Below, piece after piece: positions 7,045 to 17,901 of a stretch of DNA of 64,000 nt. Source of the DNA: Pseudacidovorax sp. GTDB lineage: Bacteria > Pseudomonadota > Gammaproteobacteria > Burkholderiales > Burkholderiaceae_C. The position numbers and the translations under genes are program-made. Positions within the stretch are counted from its first letter, which is position 1. Every line of letters starts with the position of its first letter. The DNA is taken from NCBI RefSeq assembly GCF_017991995.1, contig NZ_JAGOPN010000002.1, forward strand, positions 1 to 64,000, given 5' to 3'. The notes beneath the pieces were generated by a model. The model was given only the letters and a program-made list of their open reading frames with translations. It was not told where the DNA came from and made no database searches.

Positions 7045-8673
7045 TCAGCCCAGCATGGGCTTGTGGCCCAGCGGCCACGGGTTGTCGCTGGCCTGGCCGA
7101 CAAAGCGGCGAGCAAGCGGCGCGCCGTCGTCCTGCCAGGCGCCGCGGCGCAGTGCCTGCTCCAGCGACATCACATGCTCCATGTGGCCACCCAGGTCTGC
7201 GTAGTCCTGCAGCCGCATGCTGAACTCGATGGGCGCGATGATGGCCGGCGTGGGCACGGTGCCGAAGCTGTTGTCGGGCATGCGCATGACATCGGCCATC
7301 ACCGTGATGCCACCCCCTGGCCACACATAGGCCGGCGCGCCGCCGCAGGTCACGTTGACCAGCGCGCGCTTGATCGCCCGCGTGAGCAGGATCGGGTTCT
7401 CGGTCACGCCCGCACGCAGACTGCCGCCCGCGCCGCCCAGGAAGAGCACCGTGGTAAGCGAGGGCTCGCAGTTCTCGCCGATGCGCTCGACCACCTTGCG
7501 CACGGCTTCGGGCATGGGCTGCGGCACGGGGCGCAGCTCGTCGTCCAGCACGTACCACTCGGCCTGCTCGCCGGTGGTGGAGGTCATCAGCAGCTTGAGG
7601 CCCGGCTTGGCCACGCCGGGCTCCCAGCCTTCGATGATGGCCAGCGGGTCGGCGATGTCGGTGCCGCCCCAGCCACTGCCCGGATTGGCGACCTGGAAGT
7701 AGCGCCCCGGCGTGGACTTGCGCCCGCGCATCTGGATGCCCGAAGGCGGCATGGCCAGGCAGCGGCCGGCCTGGTGCTCGGTGAGCACGCCGGTGATGTG
7801 GTCGTCCACCACCACCACCTCGTCGGCCAGGCCCAGCAGCTGCTTGGCGAAGATGCCCACCGTGGCCGAGCCGCAGCCCACGCGCATGCGCTGCTCTTCG
7901 ACGCCGTTGACGATGGGCGCGCGGCCGGCCTGGATCACCAAGCTGGCGCCGCCGTCGATGGTGCATTCGGCCGCCTGCTTGTTGCACAGCCGCTGCATCA
8001 TCTCCAGCGTCATGCGGCCTTCCTTCTTGCTGCCGCCAGTGAGGTGGTGCACGCCGCCCAGCGACAGCATCTGCGAGCCGTACTCGGCCGTGGTCACATG
8101 GCCCACCACCTCGCCCTTGTAGCGGACGTTGGCCTGCTCGCTGCCCAGGAAGCGGTCGGTGTCGATCTTCACCTTCACGCTGCAGTAGCTGAAGATGCCT
8201 TCGGTGACCACGGTGACCATGTCCACACCCTGCGCCTTGGAGGCCACGATGAAGGGCGCCGGCTTGTAGTCGGGGTAGGTGGTGGAACTGCCGATGCCGG
8301 TGACGAAGACCTGGTCGGCCAGCAGCAGGTCGCCGTTCCAGTCGTCCTGCGGTGCATCGGCCGCGGCGGCTTCGACGGTGTCGGCCGCCGGCCGGGCGAA
8401 GGGCACCAGGGCCGGCTCGGGCGAGTCGAGCTCGCGCCGCAGCATCACCACCGGGTCGGTGCGCACCAGCACGCCCTCGCGGTTGGCGTAGCGGTCGCAG
8501 GCGCCGGTGCGGCCTTCGGAGATCTGGCACAGCACCGGGCAGGCATTGCATTCGACCTTGCTCGTGCTCATGCGCTCGTTGCGCGCGGGGGCGCGGCCCA
8601 GGCCGTCGGGCGTGGTGGGCAGGGCCGGCACGTCGATGCCGGGCAGGCCGTCGGTCTTGGTGTGTTCTGTCAT
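7045..8673 (-). CDS. hnr: 6-hydroxynicotinate reductase-like iron-sulfur flavoprotein
   Basis: 542 residues resembling 6-hydroxynicotinate reductase of Eubacterium barkeri, which uses reduced ferredoxin to convert 6-hydroxynicotinate to 1,4,5,6-tetrahydro-6-oxonicotinate. Near the N-terminus is a cysteine cluster C42-x2-C45-x3-C49-x9-C59, suited to a 4Fe-4S centre. Glycine-rich segments such as FLGGAGGSLRAGVTENP and VGCGSATVGIF follow. The start at 8673 (MTEHTKTDG) is preferred over upstream in-frame ATGs because the upstream part is Arg/Cys-rich and unlike the family; the ribosome-binding site is weak. It heads the minus operon and diverges from a ferredoxin-NADP reductase gene that could supply electrons. 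Actual ring substrate is unproven: no nicotinate dehydrogenase genes are in the window. Confidence 0.8.
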   Translation of the reverse strand: MTEHTKTDGLPGIDVPALPTTPDGLGRAPARNERMSTSKVECNACPVLCQISEGRTGACDRYANREGVLVRTDPVVMLRRELDSPEPALVPFARPAADTVEAAAADAPQDDWNGDLLLADQVFVTGIGSSTTYPDYKPAPFIVASKAQGVDMVTVVTEGIFSYCSVKVKIDTDRFLGSEQANVRYKGEVVGHVTTAEYGSQMLSLGGVHHLTGGSKKEGRMTLEMMQRLCNKQAAECTIDGGASLVIQAGRAPIVNGVEEQRMRVGCGSATVGIFAKQLLGLADEVVVVDDHITGVLTEHQAGRCLAMPPSGIQMRGRKSTPGRYFQVANPGSGWGGTDIADPLAIIEGWEPGVAKPGLKLLMTSTTGEQAEWYVLDDELRPVPQPMPEAVRKVVERIGENCEPSLTTVLFLGGAGGSLRAGVTENPILLTRAIKRALVNVTCGGAPAYVWPGGGITVMADVMRMPDNSFGTVPTPAIIAPIEFSMRLQDYADLGGHMEHVMSLEQALRRGAWQDDGAPLARRFVGQASDNPWPLGHKPMLG

Positions 8674-8962
8674 CGTGGGCTTTCGTGCAACGCGGCCTGT
8701 GTGTGCAACAAGCATGCCGGAAATCGGCTTGGCGGCGATGCACCGTTTGTGTAGCATCCGCTCCATATTCATGTTGTGATCGCTACATGAAACGAATCTA
8801 GCGGCCCGGCGCGATGCTTGCATGGGTGTTTTCCAGAGTGCACGACTCCCCTTCCTGGTGCGTCGTGAACGAAAATGGGCAGCACCAGCCAGTGGCGCCG
8901 CAAGCCTGATGCGCATGCCCTCGTGCCACCCGCCAGCTTCCCTTTCATTTGGTTATTAGCTT
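8674..8962. promoter_or_regulatory. Divergent promoter region of the heterocycle-reduction locus
   Basis: 289 bp separate the reductase operon (minus) from the fpr-tetR-enamidase operon (plus), so both promoters must lie here. The stretch has more A/T than its flanks around 8766-8800. It contains the palindrome listed separately at 8772-8789 and a further TGTAGC half-site at 8751-8756 that mirrors GCTACA at 8783-8788. I could not assign clear -35/-10 boxes. Confidence 0.6.
8772..8789. promoter_or_regulatory. Candidate operator palindrome
   Basis: The 18-mer ATGTTGTGATCGCTACAT is a palindrome centred on GATC with 14 of 18 positions symmetric. Its right half, GCTACA, also pairs with TGTAGC at 8751-8756, giving a second wider inverted repeat. 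It sits midway between two divergent operons, one of which encodes a TetR regulator, so it is the natural operator candidate for that protein. Confidence 0.45.
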
Positions 8963-9736
8963 ATGAGTGCCTTCGCCGAAGAACGCGTCCTGACCGTCCA
9001 CCACTGGACCGACCGCCTGTTCAGCTTCACCACCACGCGCGACCCTGCCCTGCGCTTTTCCAACGGGCACTTCACGATGATCGGCCTCAAGGTCGACGGC
9101 AAGCCGCTGCTGCGTGCCTACAGCATCGTGAGCGCGAACTACGAGGAGCACCTCGAGTTCCTGAGCATCAAGGTGCCCGACGGCCCGCTCACCTCCCGGC
9201 TGCAGCACATCAAGGTCGGCGACACCATCGTGGTGGGCCGCAAGCCCACAGGCACGCTGCTGATCGACTACACACTGCCCGGCAAGCGCCTGTACCTGTT
9301 CGGCACCGGCACCGGCGTGGCGCCCTTCCTGAGCGTGATCCGCGACCCCGAGACCTACGAGAAGTTCGAGAAGGTGATCCTGGTGCACGGCGTGCGCGAG
9401 GTGGCCGAGCTGGCCTACCACGACACCATCACGCAGGACCTGCCGCACCACGAGTTCCTGGGCGAGATGGTGAGCGAGCAGCTGCTGTACTACCCCACCG
9501 TCACGCGCGAGCCCTTCCGCAACCAGGGCCGCATCACGGACCTGATCACCAGCAACAAGCTCACCGACGACCTGGGCCTGCCGCCGCTCAACCCCGCGGA
9601 AGACCGCGTGATGCTGTGCGGCAGCCCCATGCTGCTGGCCGACATGAAGCTGATCCTGGAGCAGCGCGGCTTCCACGAAGGCAACACGACCACCCCCGGC
9701 GACTACGTTGTCGAACGTGCCTTTGTAGAGAAGTAA
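8963..9736 (+). CDS. fpr: Ferredoxin-NADP reductase (Fpr type)
   Basis: 257 residues with the FAD-binding motif RAYSIVSANY at 51-60, the NADPH-binding loop GTGTGVAPF at 114-122 and a C-terminal VVERAFVEK typical of bacterial subclass I FNRs (last residues stacking near FAD). It shuttles electrons between NADPH and a ferredoxin or flavodoxin in the cytoplasm. As first gene of the operon divergent from a ferredoxin-type ring reductase, it probably feeds that reductase rather than serving general oxidative-stress defence. No ferredoxin gene is present in the window. No strong Shine-Dalgarno sequence precedes the ATG (TTATTAGCTT). Confidence 0.92.
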   Translation: MSAFAEERVLTVHHWTDRLFSFTTTRDPALRFSNGHFTMIGLKVDGKPLLRAYSIVSANYEEHLEFLSIKVPDGPLTSRLQHIKVGDTIVVGRKPTGTLLIDYTLPGKRLYLFGTGTGVAPFLSVIRDPETYEKFEKVILVHGVREVAELAYHDTITQDLPHHEFLGEMVSEQLLYYPTVTREPFRNQGRITDLITSNKLTDDLGLPPLNPAEDRVMLCGSPMLLADMKLILEQRGFHEGNTTTPGDYVVERAFVEK

Positions 9737-9741
9737 CCCAG

Positions 9742-10503
9742 GTGGCCACGCGCAAGACGCCCGCCAAGCCGCAGCGCAAGACCGGCGTGCGCGAGGCGCA
9801 GGCGCAGGCCTCGCGCGAGGCCATCCTGCGTGCGGCCACCAAGGTGTTCGCCAGGTACGGCTACGAGGGCGGCAGCGTGGAGAAGATCTCGCGCGCGGCC
9901 AAGTCGTACGACCGGATGATCTACTACTACTTCGGCAGCAAGGAAGGCCTGTTCGTGGCCGTGCTGGAGGGCATCTACCAGCGCATGGACGAGGCCGAGG
10001 CCGCCATGGCGCTGGACATGGCCCGCCCGGTCGAAGCGCTGACCGAGGTGATCCGCTTCGTGCTGGGCTACTACCGGCGCAATCCCGACTTCGTCACCCT
10101 GCTCAACACCGAGAACCTGCACAAGGGCCGGCACATCGCCAAGTCGGTGCGCGCGCGCGAATACTCGTCGCGGGCGGTGGCGGTGATCGCCTCGATCCTG
10201 GAAAGCGGTGCGGCCCAGGGCCTGTTCCGTCCCGACCTGGCCGCGCGCGACGTGTACCTGCTGATCGCGGCGACGGGCTACTTCTACATGTCCAACCGCT
10301 ACACGCTCGCCAGCTTCCTGGGCGAGCAGCTCGATGCGCCCGACGCCGCCCAGCACTGGGAGGTCTTCGTGACCGAGACGGTGCTGCGCGCAGTGCGGCA
10401 GGACGACACGAACGAATCCCCATCCCCCCACGACAAGGACATCCAAAAATGGCAGAAGTCGCCGCCGCCGGCAAGTCGGGCAAGGTCGTCATCCAGAACA
10501 TAG
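9742..10503 (+). CDS. TetR/AcrR-family transcriptional regulator
   Basis: 253 residues from a GTG start 5 bp after the fpr stop. The helix-turn-helix lies at about 20-65: REAILRAATKVFARYGYEGG, then SVEKISRAAKSYDRMIYYYF and GSKEGLFVAVLEG, a standard TetR N-terminus although the usual AGVS position reads AAKS. The all-helical ligand domain follows (RPVEALTEVIRFVLGYYRRN). It probably senses the substrate or an intermediate and controls the divergent promoters. The C-terminal 18 codons overlap the start of the enamidase gene by 55 bp in another frame, an unusually long overlap; the last 40 residues (NESPSPHDKD onward) look unstructured. The basic N-terminal tail (ATRKTPAKPQRK) precedes the DNA-binding helix. 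Confidence 0.88.
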   Translation: MATRKTPAKPQRKTGVREAQAQASREAILRAATKVFARYGYEGGSVEKISRAAKSYDRMIYYYFGSKEGLFVAVLEGIYQRMDEAEAAMALDMARPVEALTEVIRFVLGYYRRNPDFVTLLNTENLHKGRHIAKSVRAREYSSRAVAVIASILESGAAQGLFRPDLAARDVYLLIAATGYFYMSNRYTLASFLGEQLDAPDAAQHWEVFVTETVLRAVRQDDTNESPSPHDKDIQKWQKSPPPASRARSSSRT

Positions 10504-11648
10504 GGCTGCTGCTCTCGGGCGACATCGACCAGCCCATCCTGCAGGCCGACACCATCGTGGTCGAGGACGGCCTGATCGCCGCCGTCGGCCGCTACAAGGA
10601 TTGCGATGTCGAAGGCGCCACCACCGTCATCGACGCGCGCCAGACCTGCGTGGCGCCGGGCCTGATCGACAGCCACGTGCACCCCGTGGCCGGCGACTGG
10701 ACGCCGCGCCAGAGCCAGCTCAACTGGATCGAGTCCAGCATGAATGGCGGCGTCACCACCATGATCTCCGCCGGCGAGGTGCACTACCCCGGACGGCCCA
10801 AGGACATCGTGGGCCTCAAGGCCCTGGCCATCACCGCGCAGCGCGCCTTCGACGCCTTCCGCCCCGGCGGCGTGAAGGTGCTGGCCGGCGCGCCGGTCAT
10901 CGAAAAGGGCATGGTCGAGAGCGACTTCAAGGAACTGGCCGAGGCCGGCGTCGGCCTGCTGGGCGAAGTGGGCCTGGGCAGCGTCAAGGCCGGCTACGAG
11001 GCCAAGGAGATGGTGGCCTGGGCCCGCAAGTACGGCATCCAGAGCACCATCCACACGGGCGGCCCGTCGATCCCGGGCTCGGGCCTGATCGACAAGGACG
11101 TGGTGCTGGAGGCCGACGCCGACATCATCGGCCACATCAACGGCGGCCATACCTCGCTGCCCGAGGCGCATGTGTGCGAGCTGTGCGAGAAGAGCACCCG
11201 CGGCATCGAGATCGTGCACAACGGCAACGAGCGCGTGGCCATCGCCGCAGCCCGTGCGGCGCTGGAGCTCAAGTGCCCGCACCGCGTGATCCTGGGCACC
11301 GACGGCCCCGCCGGTTCGGGCGTGCAACCGCTGGGCATCCTGCGCATGATCGCCATGCTCTCGTCGCTGGCCAACATCCCGGCCGAGCTGGTGTTCTGCT
11401 TCGCCACCGGCAACACGGCCCGCATGCGCAAGCTCAACTGCGGCCTGATCGACAAGGGCTATGCGGCCGACTTCGTCTTCCTGGACCGCGCCCAGCACAC
11501 GGCCGGCCGCACCCTGCTCGAAAGCGTGCAGCTGGGCGACCTGCCGGGCGTGGGCATGGTGATGATCGACGGCATCGTGCGCTGCGGCCGCAGCCGCAAC
11601 ACGCCGCCCGCCACGGAAGTGCCCGTGGTCGTGTCCGGCGCGCATTGA
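10449..11648 (+). CDS. Enamidase-like amidohydrolase
   Basis: 399 residues of the metal-dependent amidohydrolase superfamily. The first metal motif is LIDSHVHP (His76 and His78), with later HTGG (about 200), HINGGHTS (about 225) and GTDGPAGSG (Asp metal ligand, about 285). Its overall length and the segment VIQNIGLLLSGDIDQPILQA resemble enamidase of E. barkeri, a binuclear hydrolase that opens tetrahydro-6-oxonicotinate to 2-formylglutarate. Placed downstream of fpr and tetR and opposite the reductase operon, it would perform ring opening after reduction. A dihydroorotase or imidazolonepropionase-like activity on another cyclic amide is possible. Confidence 0.82.
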   Translation: MAEVAAAGKSGKVVIQNIGLLLSGDIDQPILQADTIVVEDGLIAAVGRYKDCDVEGATTVIDARQTCVAPGLIDSHVHPVAGDWTPRQSQLNWIESSMNGGVTTMISAGEVHYPGRPKDIVGLKALAITAQRAFDAFRPGGVKVLAGAPVIEKGMVESDFKELAEAGVGLLGEVGLGSVKAGYEAKEMVAWARKYGIQSTIHTGGPSIPGSGLIDKDVVLEADADIIGHINGGHTSLPEAHVCELCEKSTRGIEIVHNGNERVAIAAARAALELKCPHRVILGTDGPAGSGVQPLGILRMIAMLSSLANIPAELVFCFATGNTARMRKLNCGLIDKGYAADFVFLDRAQHTAGRTLLESVQLGDLPGVGMVMIDGIVRCGRSRNTPPATEVPVVVSGAH

Positions 11649-11669
11649 GCCGGCGCGCCGCCCGGCTCA
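11646..11669. terminator. Hairpin spanning two convergent stop codons
   Basis: TGAGCCGG at 11646-11653 and CCGGCTCA at 11662-11669 form a perfect 8-bp stem. The left arm begins with the TGA stop of the enamidase gene and the right arm ends with the complement of the TGA stop of gtrA. There is no T-run, but a hairpin shared by converging genes is a plausible bidirectional terminator. Confidence 0.5.
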
Positions 11670-12062
11670 GCGTCTGAAGACCAGGTAGCGCGCCGACAGG
11701 TAGTTGACGCCCATGCCGGCGATGCTGCCGGCGGCCACGCCGAGCAGCGGTGCCGCCGGGCCCTGCAGCGCATGCAGCACGGCCACGTAGGCCGCGTAGT
11801 TGACGAGGGCGCCGCCCAGCATGGCGGCGAGGTAGCGCAGGTATTCGTGCCACAGCGGCAGGCGCCGCGCGCCATCGGCAAAGGTGAAGCGCCGGTTGAT
11901 CAGCCAGGTGGCCGTGGCCGCGCCCCAGAAGGACAGCACCCGCCCCGCATACCAGCCCACATGCGGCGCCAACAGGTACAGCAGGCCGGCATCGACGGCG
12001 AAGCCGATGACGCCCGCGATGCCGAAGCTCAGCAGGCGGCGCAGCAGCGGGCCGGAGATCAC
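11667..12062 (-). CDS. GtrA family membrane protein
   Basis: 131 residues with four predicted membrane helices and the GtrA/DPMS3 family pattern: RLLSFGIAGVIGFAVDAGLL at the N-terminus, WLINRRFTF in the middle and NYLSARYLVFRR at the C-terminus. Family members move or position undecaprenyl-linked sugars made by a partner GT2 enzyme. The GT2 gene lies 34 bp upstream, followed upstream by a PMT-like glycosyltransferase, so the three genes probably form one lipid-linked sugar transfer module. Confidence 0.88.
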   Translation of the reverse strand: MISGPLLRRLLSFGIAGVIGFAVDAGLLYLLAPHVGWYAGRVLSFWGAATATWLINRRFTFADGARRLPLWHEYLRYLAAMLGGALVNYAAYVAVLHALQGPAAPLLGVAAGSIAGMGVNYLSARYLVFRR

Positions 12063-12096
12063 CGCAGCACTTTCGCCGGACCAGCCGGGCGGACGT

Positions 12097-13044
12097 TCAC
12101 TGCACGCTCGCCGGCGTTGCCAGCCGCGCCGCGCCGGGAATGGCGAGGTAGGCGATGCGCTTGACCTCGCGGCGACCCAGCGTGACGGTGCGCAGCACGG
12201 CGCCGCAGCTGGCCGACAGCATGGCGGCGAGCATCAGGCCGGTGGCCAGCACCGCGGTGGGCAGGCGCGGCACCAGCCCGGTGTGCAGGTAGGTCAGCAG
12301 CAGCGGGAAGGCCAGGCCCAGCGAGGCCAGCGCCAATACCGCCGTCACGATCATGAAGAACAGCAGCGGCCGCTCGCTCACGAACAGCTTGGTGATGGTG
12401 ACCAGGATGCGCCAGCCGTCGCGGTAGGTCGACAGCTTGCTTTCCGAGCCTTCGGGACGCGCGAGATAGCGTACCGGCAGCTCGTCCCAGGGCATGCGCA
12501 GTTCCAGCGCATGCACCGTGAGCTCGGTCTCGGTCTCGAAGCCCTGCGACAGCGCCGGGAAGGACTTCACATACCGGCGCGAGAAGACGCGCAGGCCCGA
12601 CAGCATGTCGCTGAACTCGCCGCCGAAGAGCTTGACCACGGCCCCCGTCAGCATGCGGTTGCCGAGGCGATGGCCGCGGCGGTAGGTCTGCGCGTCTTGT
12701 TGATCGTCCTGCCGGGCGCCCACCACCATGTCGAGGTTGCCCTGCACCAGCATGTCGATCATCTCGGGCAGCCGGGCCAGGTCGTAGGTGGCGTCACCGT
12801 CGACCATGATGTAGATGTCGGCCTCGACGTCGGCGAACATGCGCCGCACCACGTTGCCCTTGCCGCGCAGGCGCACGGTGGTCACCCGCGCCCCATGGGC
12901 CCGGGCCACGGCGGCGGTGTCGTCGCTGGACGCGTTGTCGAACACATGCACCTGGGCCTGCGGCAGATGGGTGCGGAAGCCTTCGATCACCTGGGCGATG
13001 GCCAGGGCTTCGTTGTAGCAGGGAATGACGGCGGCAATGCGCAT
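12097..13044 (-). CDS. GT2 glycosyltransferase (polyprenyl-phosphate sugar synthase type)
   Basis: 315 residues. The N-terminal GT-A domain starts RIAAVIPCYNEALAIAQVI, has FDNASSDDT and the metal-binding DGDATYD (about 93-99), then GLRVFSRRYVKSFP. Two hydrophobic segments near the C-terminus (about 220-280) anchor it to the inner face of the membrane. Such enzymes load a sugar from a nucleotide onto undecaprenyl phosphate for use by a PMT-type transferase, which is what the next gene upstream looks like. The product sugar is unknown. The family pairing with GtrA is well known. Confidence 0.88.
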   Translation of the reverse strand: MRIAAVIPCYNEALAIAQVIEGFRTHLPQAQVHVFDNASSDDTAAVARAHGARVTTVRLRGKGNVVRRMFADVEADIYIMVDGDATYDLARLPEMIDMLVQGNLDMVVGARQDDQQDAQTYRRGHRLGNRMLTGAVVKLFGGEFSDMLSGLRVFSRRYVKSFPALSQGFETETELTVHALELRMPWDELPVRYLARPEGSESKLSTYRDGWRILVTITKLFVSERPLLFFMIVTAVLALASLGLAFPLLLTYLHTGLVPRLPTAVLATGLMLAAMLSASCGAVLRTVTLGRREVKRIAYLAIPGAARLATPASVQ

Positions 13045-13093
13045 GCGGGCAGATCGGTGGTGGTGACGAGGCAGCGGAAGAGCGGCCGAGGCA

Positions 13094-14863
13094 TCAGGAC
13101 GGGTCCGGGACGATCCGGTACGCCTTCACGCCATCGCGCTCGACCAGCAGCTTGAAGTGGTGCTCGAAGCCGGGCTTGCCATCGACATAGGGCCCGAGCG
13201 CCGTCTGGACGACGATGGTACCGAAGCCGTGCTGCACCAACTTGCGCGCCATCTCGGGGGCGGGCAGCAGCAGGAAGTCGACGTAGCGGTAGGGACCGAA
13301 CACATCGCCCCAGACCGGGTTGGGCGCGAAGTAGATCGCGTCGCTCAGACCCACCTGATAGAGGCGGCCGGGCTGCGGATGCGCGCGCAGCCAGCTCAGC
13401 ACCACGTAACCCGGCACGTTGCGGGCCAGGAAGGCCTCGCGCGTCTCGGGCGTGGGCGCGATCTGGCGGATGTGGTTCCACAGCCGCACCCCGCCGGCGA
13501 CGACGAGCACGGACAGAAGGGCGACGCCGAGCCCGGCCACCGACCGGGCGCGCGCCCGGTCGCCGACGCGCCGCTGCAGCGCGGCAGCGGCCCAGCGCCA
13601 CAGCTGGCACCAGCCGATCGCCCCCAGCCAGGCCAGGATCGGGAACGAGGCCGCCATGTAGCGCGGATAGCGCGAGGTGGCCAGCCACACCAGCACCGAC
13701 CAGGCGCCGAACAGCGCCGCGGCGCGCACCGCGGGCCGCGTCTTCCAGACCGCCGCGAAGGGCACCAGCAGCGCCGGCCACAGCATGACGTTGGGCAGGG
13801 CTGCGTGGGCACGCACGTCGTCGACCTGGCGCTGGTAGTCGTCCAGGTTCCAGTTGGTGAAGCCGAACACCTTGGCGCCGATGGGATTGAACGGATCGCC
13901 CGTCTGCAGCCAGTTGCGGCCGAACCAGTAGAGACACGGCAGCAGGAAGCAGCCCAGGGCCAGGAGCCAGGGCCCTGGCCGGCGCTCGCGCCAGGCCACG
14001 CACACGGCCACCAGCGGCAGGAAGGTGAGCGCCTGGTACTTGCTGCCCGCCGCCACGCCCAGGTAGAAGGCGGCCAGGCCCAGCCAGCGCGCCGGCCGCC
14101 GCGGCTGCGCCGGCGTGACCGGCGTGCTCCACCACAACCAGAGCACGGTGAAGGCCGCCACCACGAACAGTGCCACGCCCATGTCGATGAGGGCGTTGAA
14201 GAACTCGCCCATCATCAGCCACACCGCCGCCGCAATCGCGGCGCAGATGCGGTCGGTGTGCGTCACGGCCAGGCGCCACACCAGCGCAGCCGCCAGCCAG
14301 CCGCCCAGCGCGTGCAGCAGATGCGGGAACACGTCCCCCGCGAGCGGCAGGGCCGCCGCATAGAGCAGGTCGTAGTTGTAGGGGAACCAGGGGTAGCGCA
14401 GCCAGTCGTGGATGCCCAGCGCGCCGCTCTCGGCCACCTGCCGCGCATAGGGCAGGTGGTACATCATCTCGTCGAAGGCATGCGGCGGTGCCATCGGCTC
14501 GAACAGGCTGATGACGAAGGCCCCGATGGCAACCACGGTCGCCACGCGCTCGGCGCGGCCCAGCGGCGGGCCCGGCGGCAGGGTCAGCAGCAGCCGCCAC
14601 TGGGCAGGCAGGCGCCAGAGGGCCAGCACGAGCCCGATGGCCAGCAGCGCCAGAGTGCCCGGCGGCCGCAGCGCGCCCGCGACGCCCAGCGCCTGCAGCG
14701 CCACGATCGCCAGGCCGAGGCCGGTGGCGGCGGACAGCGCCATGCGCAGCCAGGGGTCGTCGCGCCCCGGCGTGCCGGGCGCGCCAGCCCACAGCCGGCG
14801 CATGACGGCATCGCCCGCACCCCAGAGCGCCAGCAGCACCACGGCCAGGCCGAGCAGGTGCAC
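13094..14863 (-). CDS. PMT-like multi-pass membrane glycosyltransferase
   Basis: 589 residues with ten or more membrane helices and the acidic loop motif EPMAPPHAFDEMMYHLPYAR (about 117-136), comparable to the catalytic first periplasmic loop of ArnT/PMT-type (GT39/GT83-like) transferases using polyprenyl-phosphate sugars. It may decorate lipids, polysaccharide or protein. The GTG start is uncertain: the frame is open further upstream, and GGAGG lies 5 nt before an in-frame ATT at 14897-14899, giving a version 12 residues longer (adding LLLLQKLSFTA). The gene starts about 50 bp after the metH stop but is functionally linked to the two downstream genes. Confidence 0.82.
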   Translation of the reverse strand: MHLLGLAVVLLALWGAGDAVMRRLWAGAPGTPGRDDPWLRMALSAATGLGLAIVALQALGVAGALRPPGTLALLAIGLVLALWRLPAQWRLLLTLPPGPPLGRAERVATVVAIGAFVISLFEPMAPPHAFDEMMYHLPYARQVAESGALGIHDWLRYPWFPYNYDLLYAAALPLAGDVFPHLLHALGGWLAAALVWRLAVTHTDRICAAIAAAVWLMMGEFFNALIDMGVALFVVAAFTVLWLWWSTPVTPAQPRRPARWLGLAAFYLGVAAGSKYQALTFLPLVAVCVAWRERRPGPWLLALGCFLLPCLYWFGRNWLQTGDPFNPIGAKVFGFTNWNLDDYQRQVDDVRAHAALPNVMLWPALLVPFAAVWKTRPAVRAAALFGAWSVLVWLATSRYPRYMAASFPILAWLGAIGWCQLWRWAAAALQRRVGDRARARSVAGLGVALLSVLVVAGGVRLWNHIRQIAPTPETREAFLARNVPGYVVLSWLRAHPQPGRLYQVGLSDAIYFAPNPVWGDVFGPYRYVDFLLLPAPEMARKLVQHGFGTIVVQTALGPYVDGKPGFEHHFKLLVERDGVKAYRIVPDPS

Positions 14864-14912
14864 GGCCGTGAAGCTCAGCTTCTGCAGCAGGAGAAGAATG
14901 GCAGCCTCCGCT

Positions 14913-17660
<2,748 letters not shown>

Positions 17661-17688
17661 GGACGGCACACCTGGGGGCGGGAATCAG

Positions 17689-17808
17689 GTGAGCGTCGTT
17701 GCAGCCGGCGCCTGGCGGCCGGCGTCCGGTCCCGCCAAGCCTCACGGTCCGGGCCGCTCGGGCGCCACCGCAGGTGGTGTGCCGGGGCCCGCCGTTGCAA
17801 CGCTCCTT
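17689..17808 (-). promoter_or_regulatory. S-adenosylhomocysteine (SAH) riboswitch upstream of metH
   Basis: Read on the minus strand, the leader holds AGGAGCGTTGCAACGG, then GTGAGGCTTGG, then GCAACGACGCTCACC. These match the conserved core of SAH riboswitches in order: the first and last segments pair (GAGCG with CGCTC) and the middle carries the GAGGCU-like element. SAH-bound RNA normally turns on genes for SAH recycling such as ahcY and metH, which fits this position 28 bp before the metH start. The variable stem between the blocks is GC-rich (about 17735-17775). Confidence 0.8.
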
Positions 17809-17901
17809 GCGCGGGGAGCGCGGATTTTATAGGGCTCGACCCGGGATAACCCCGAAAGACCGGCGCGCACCCCGGCCTCCGTCAGCGCGGCGCGGCAGCC
17901 C

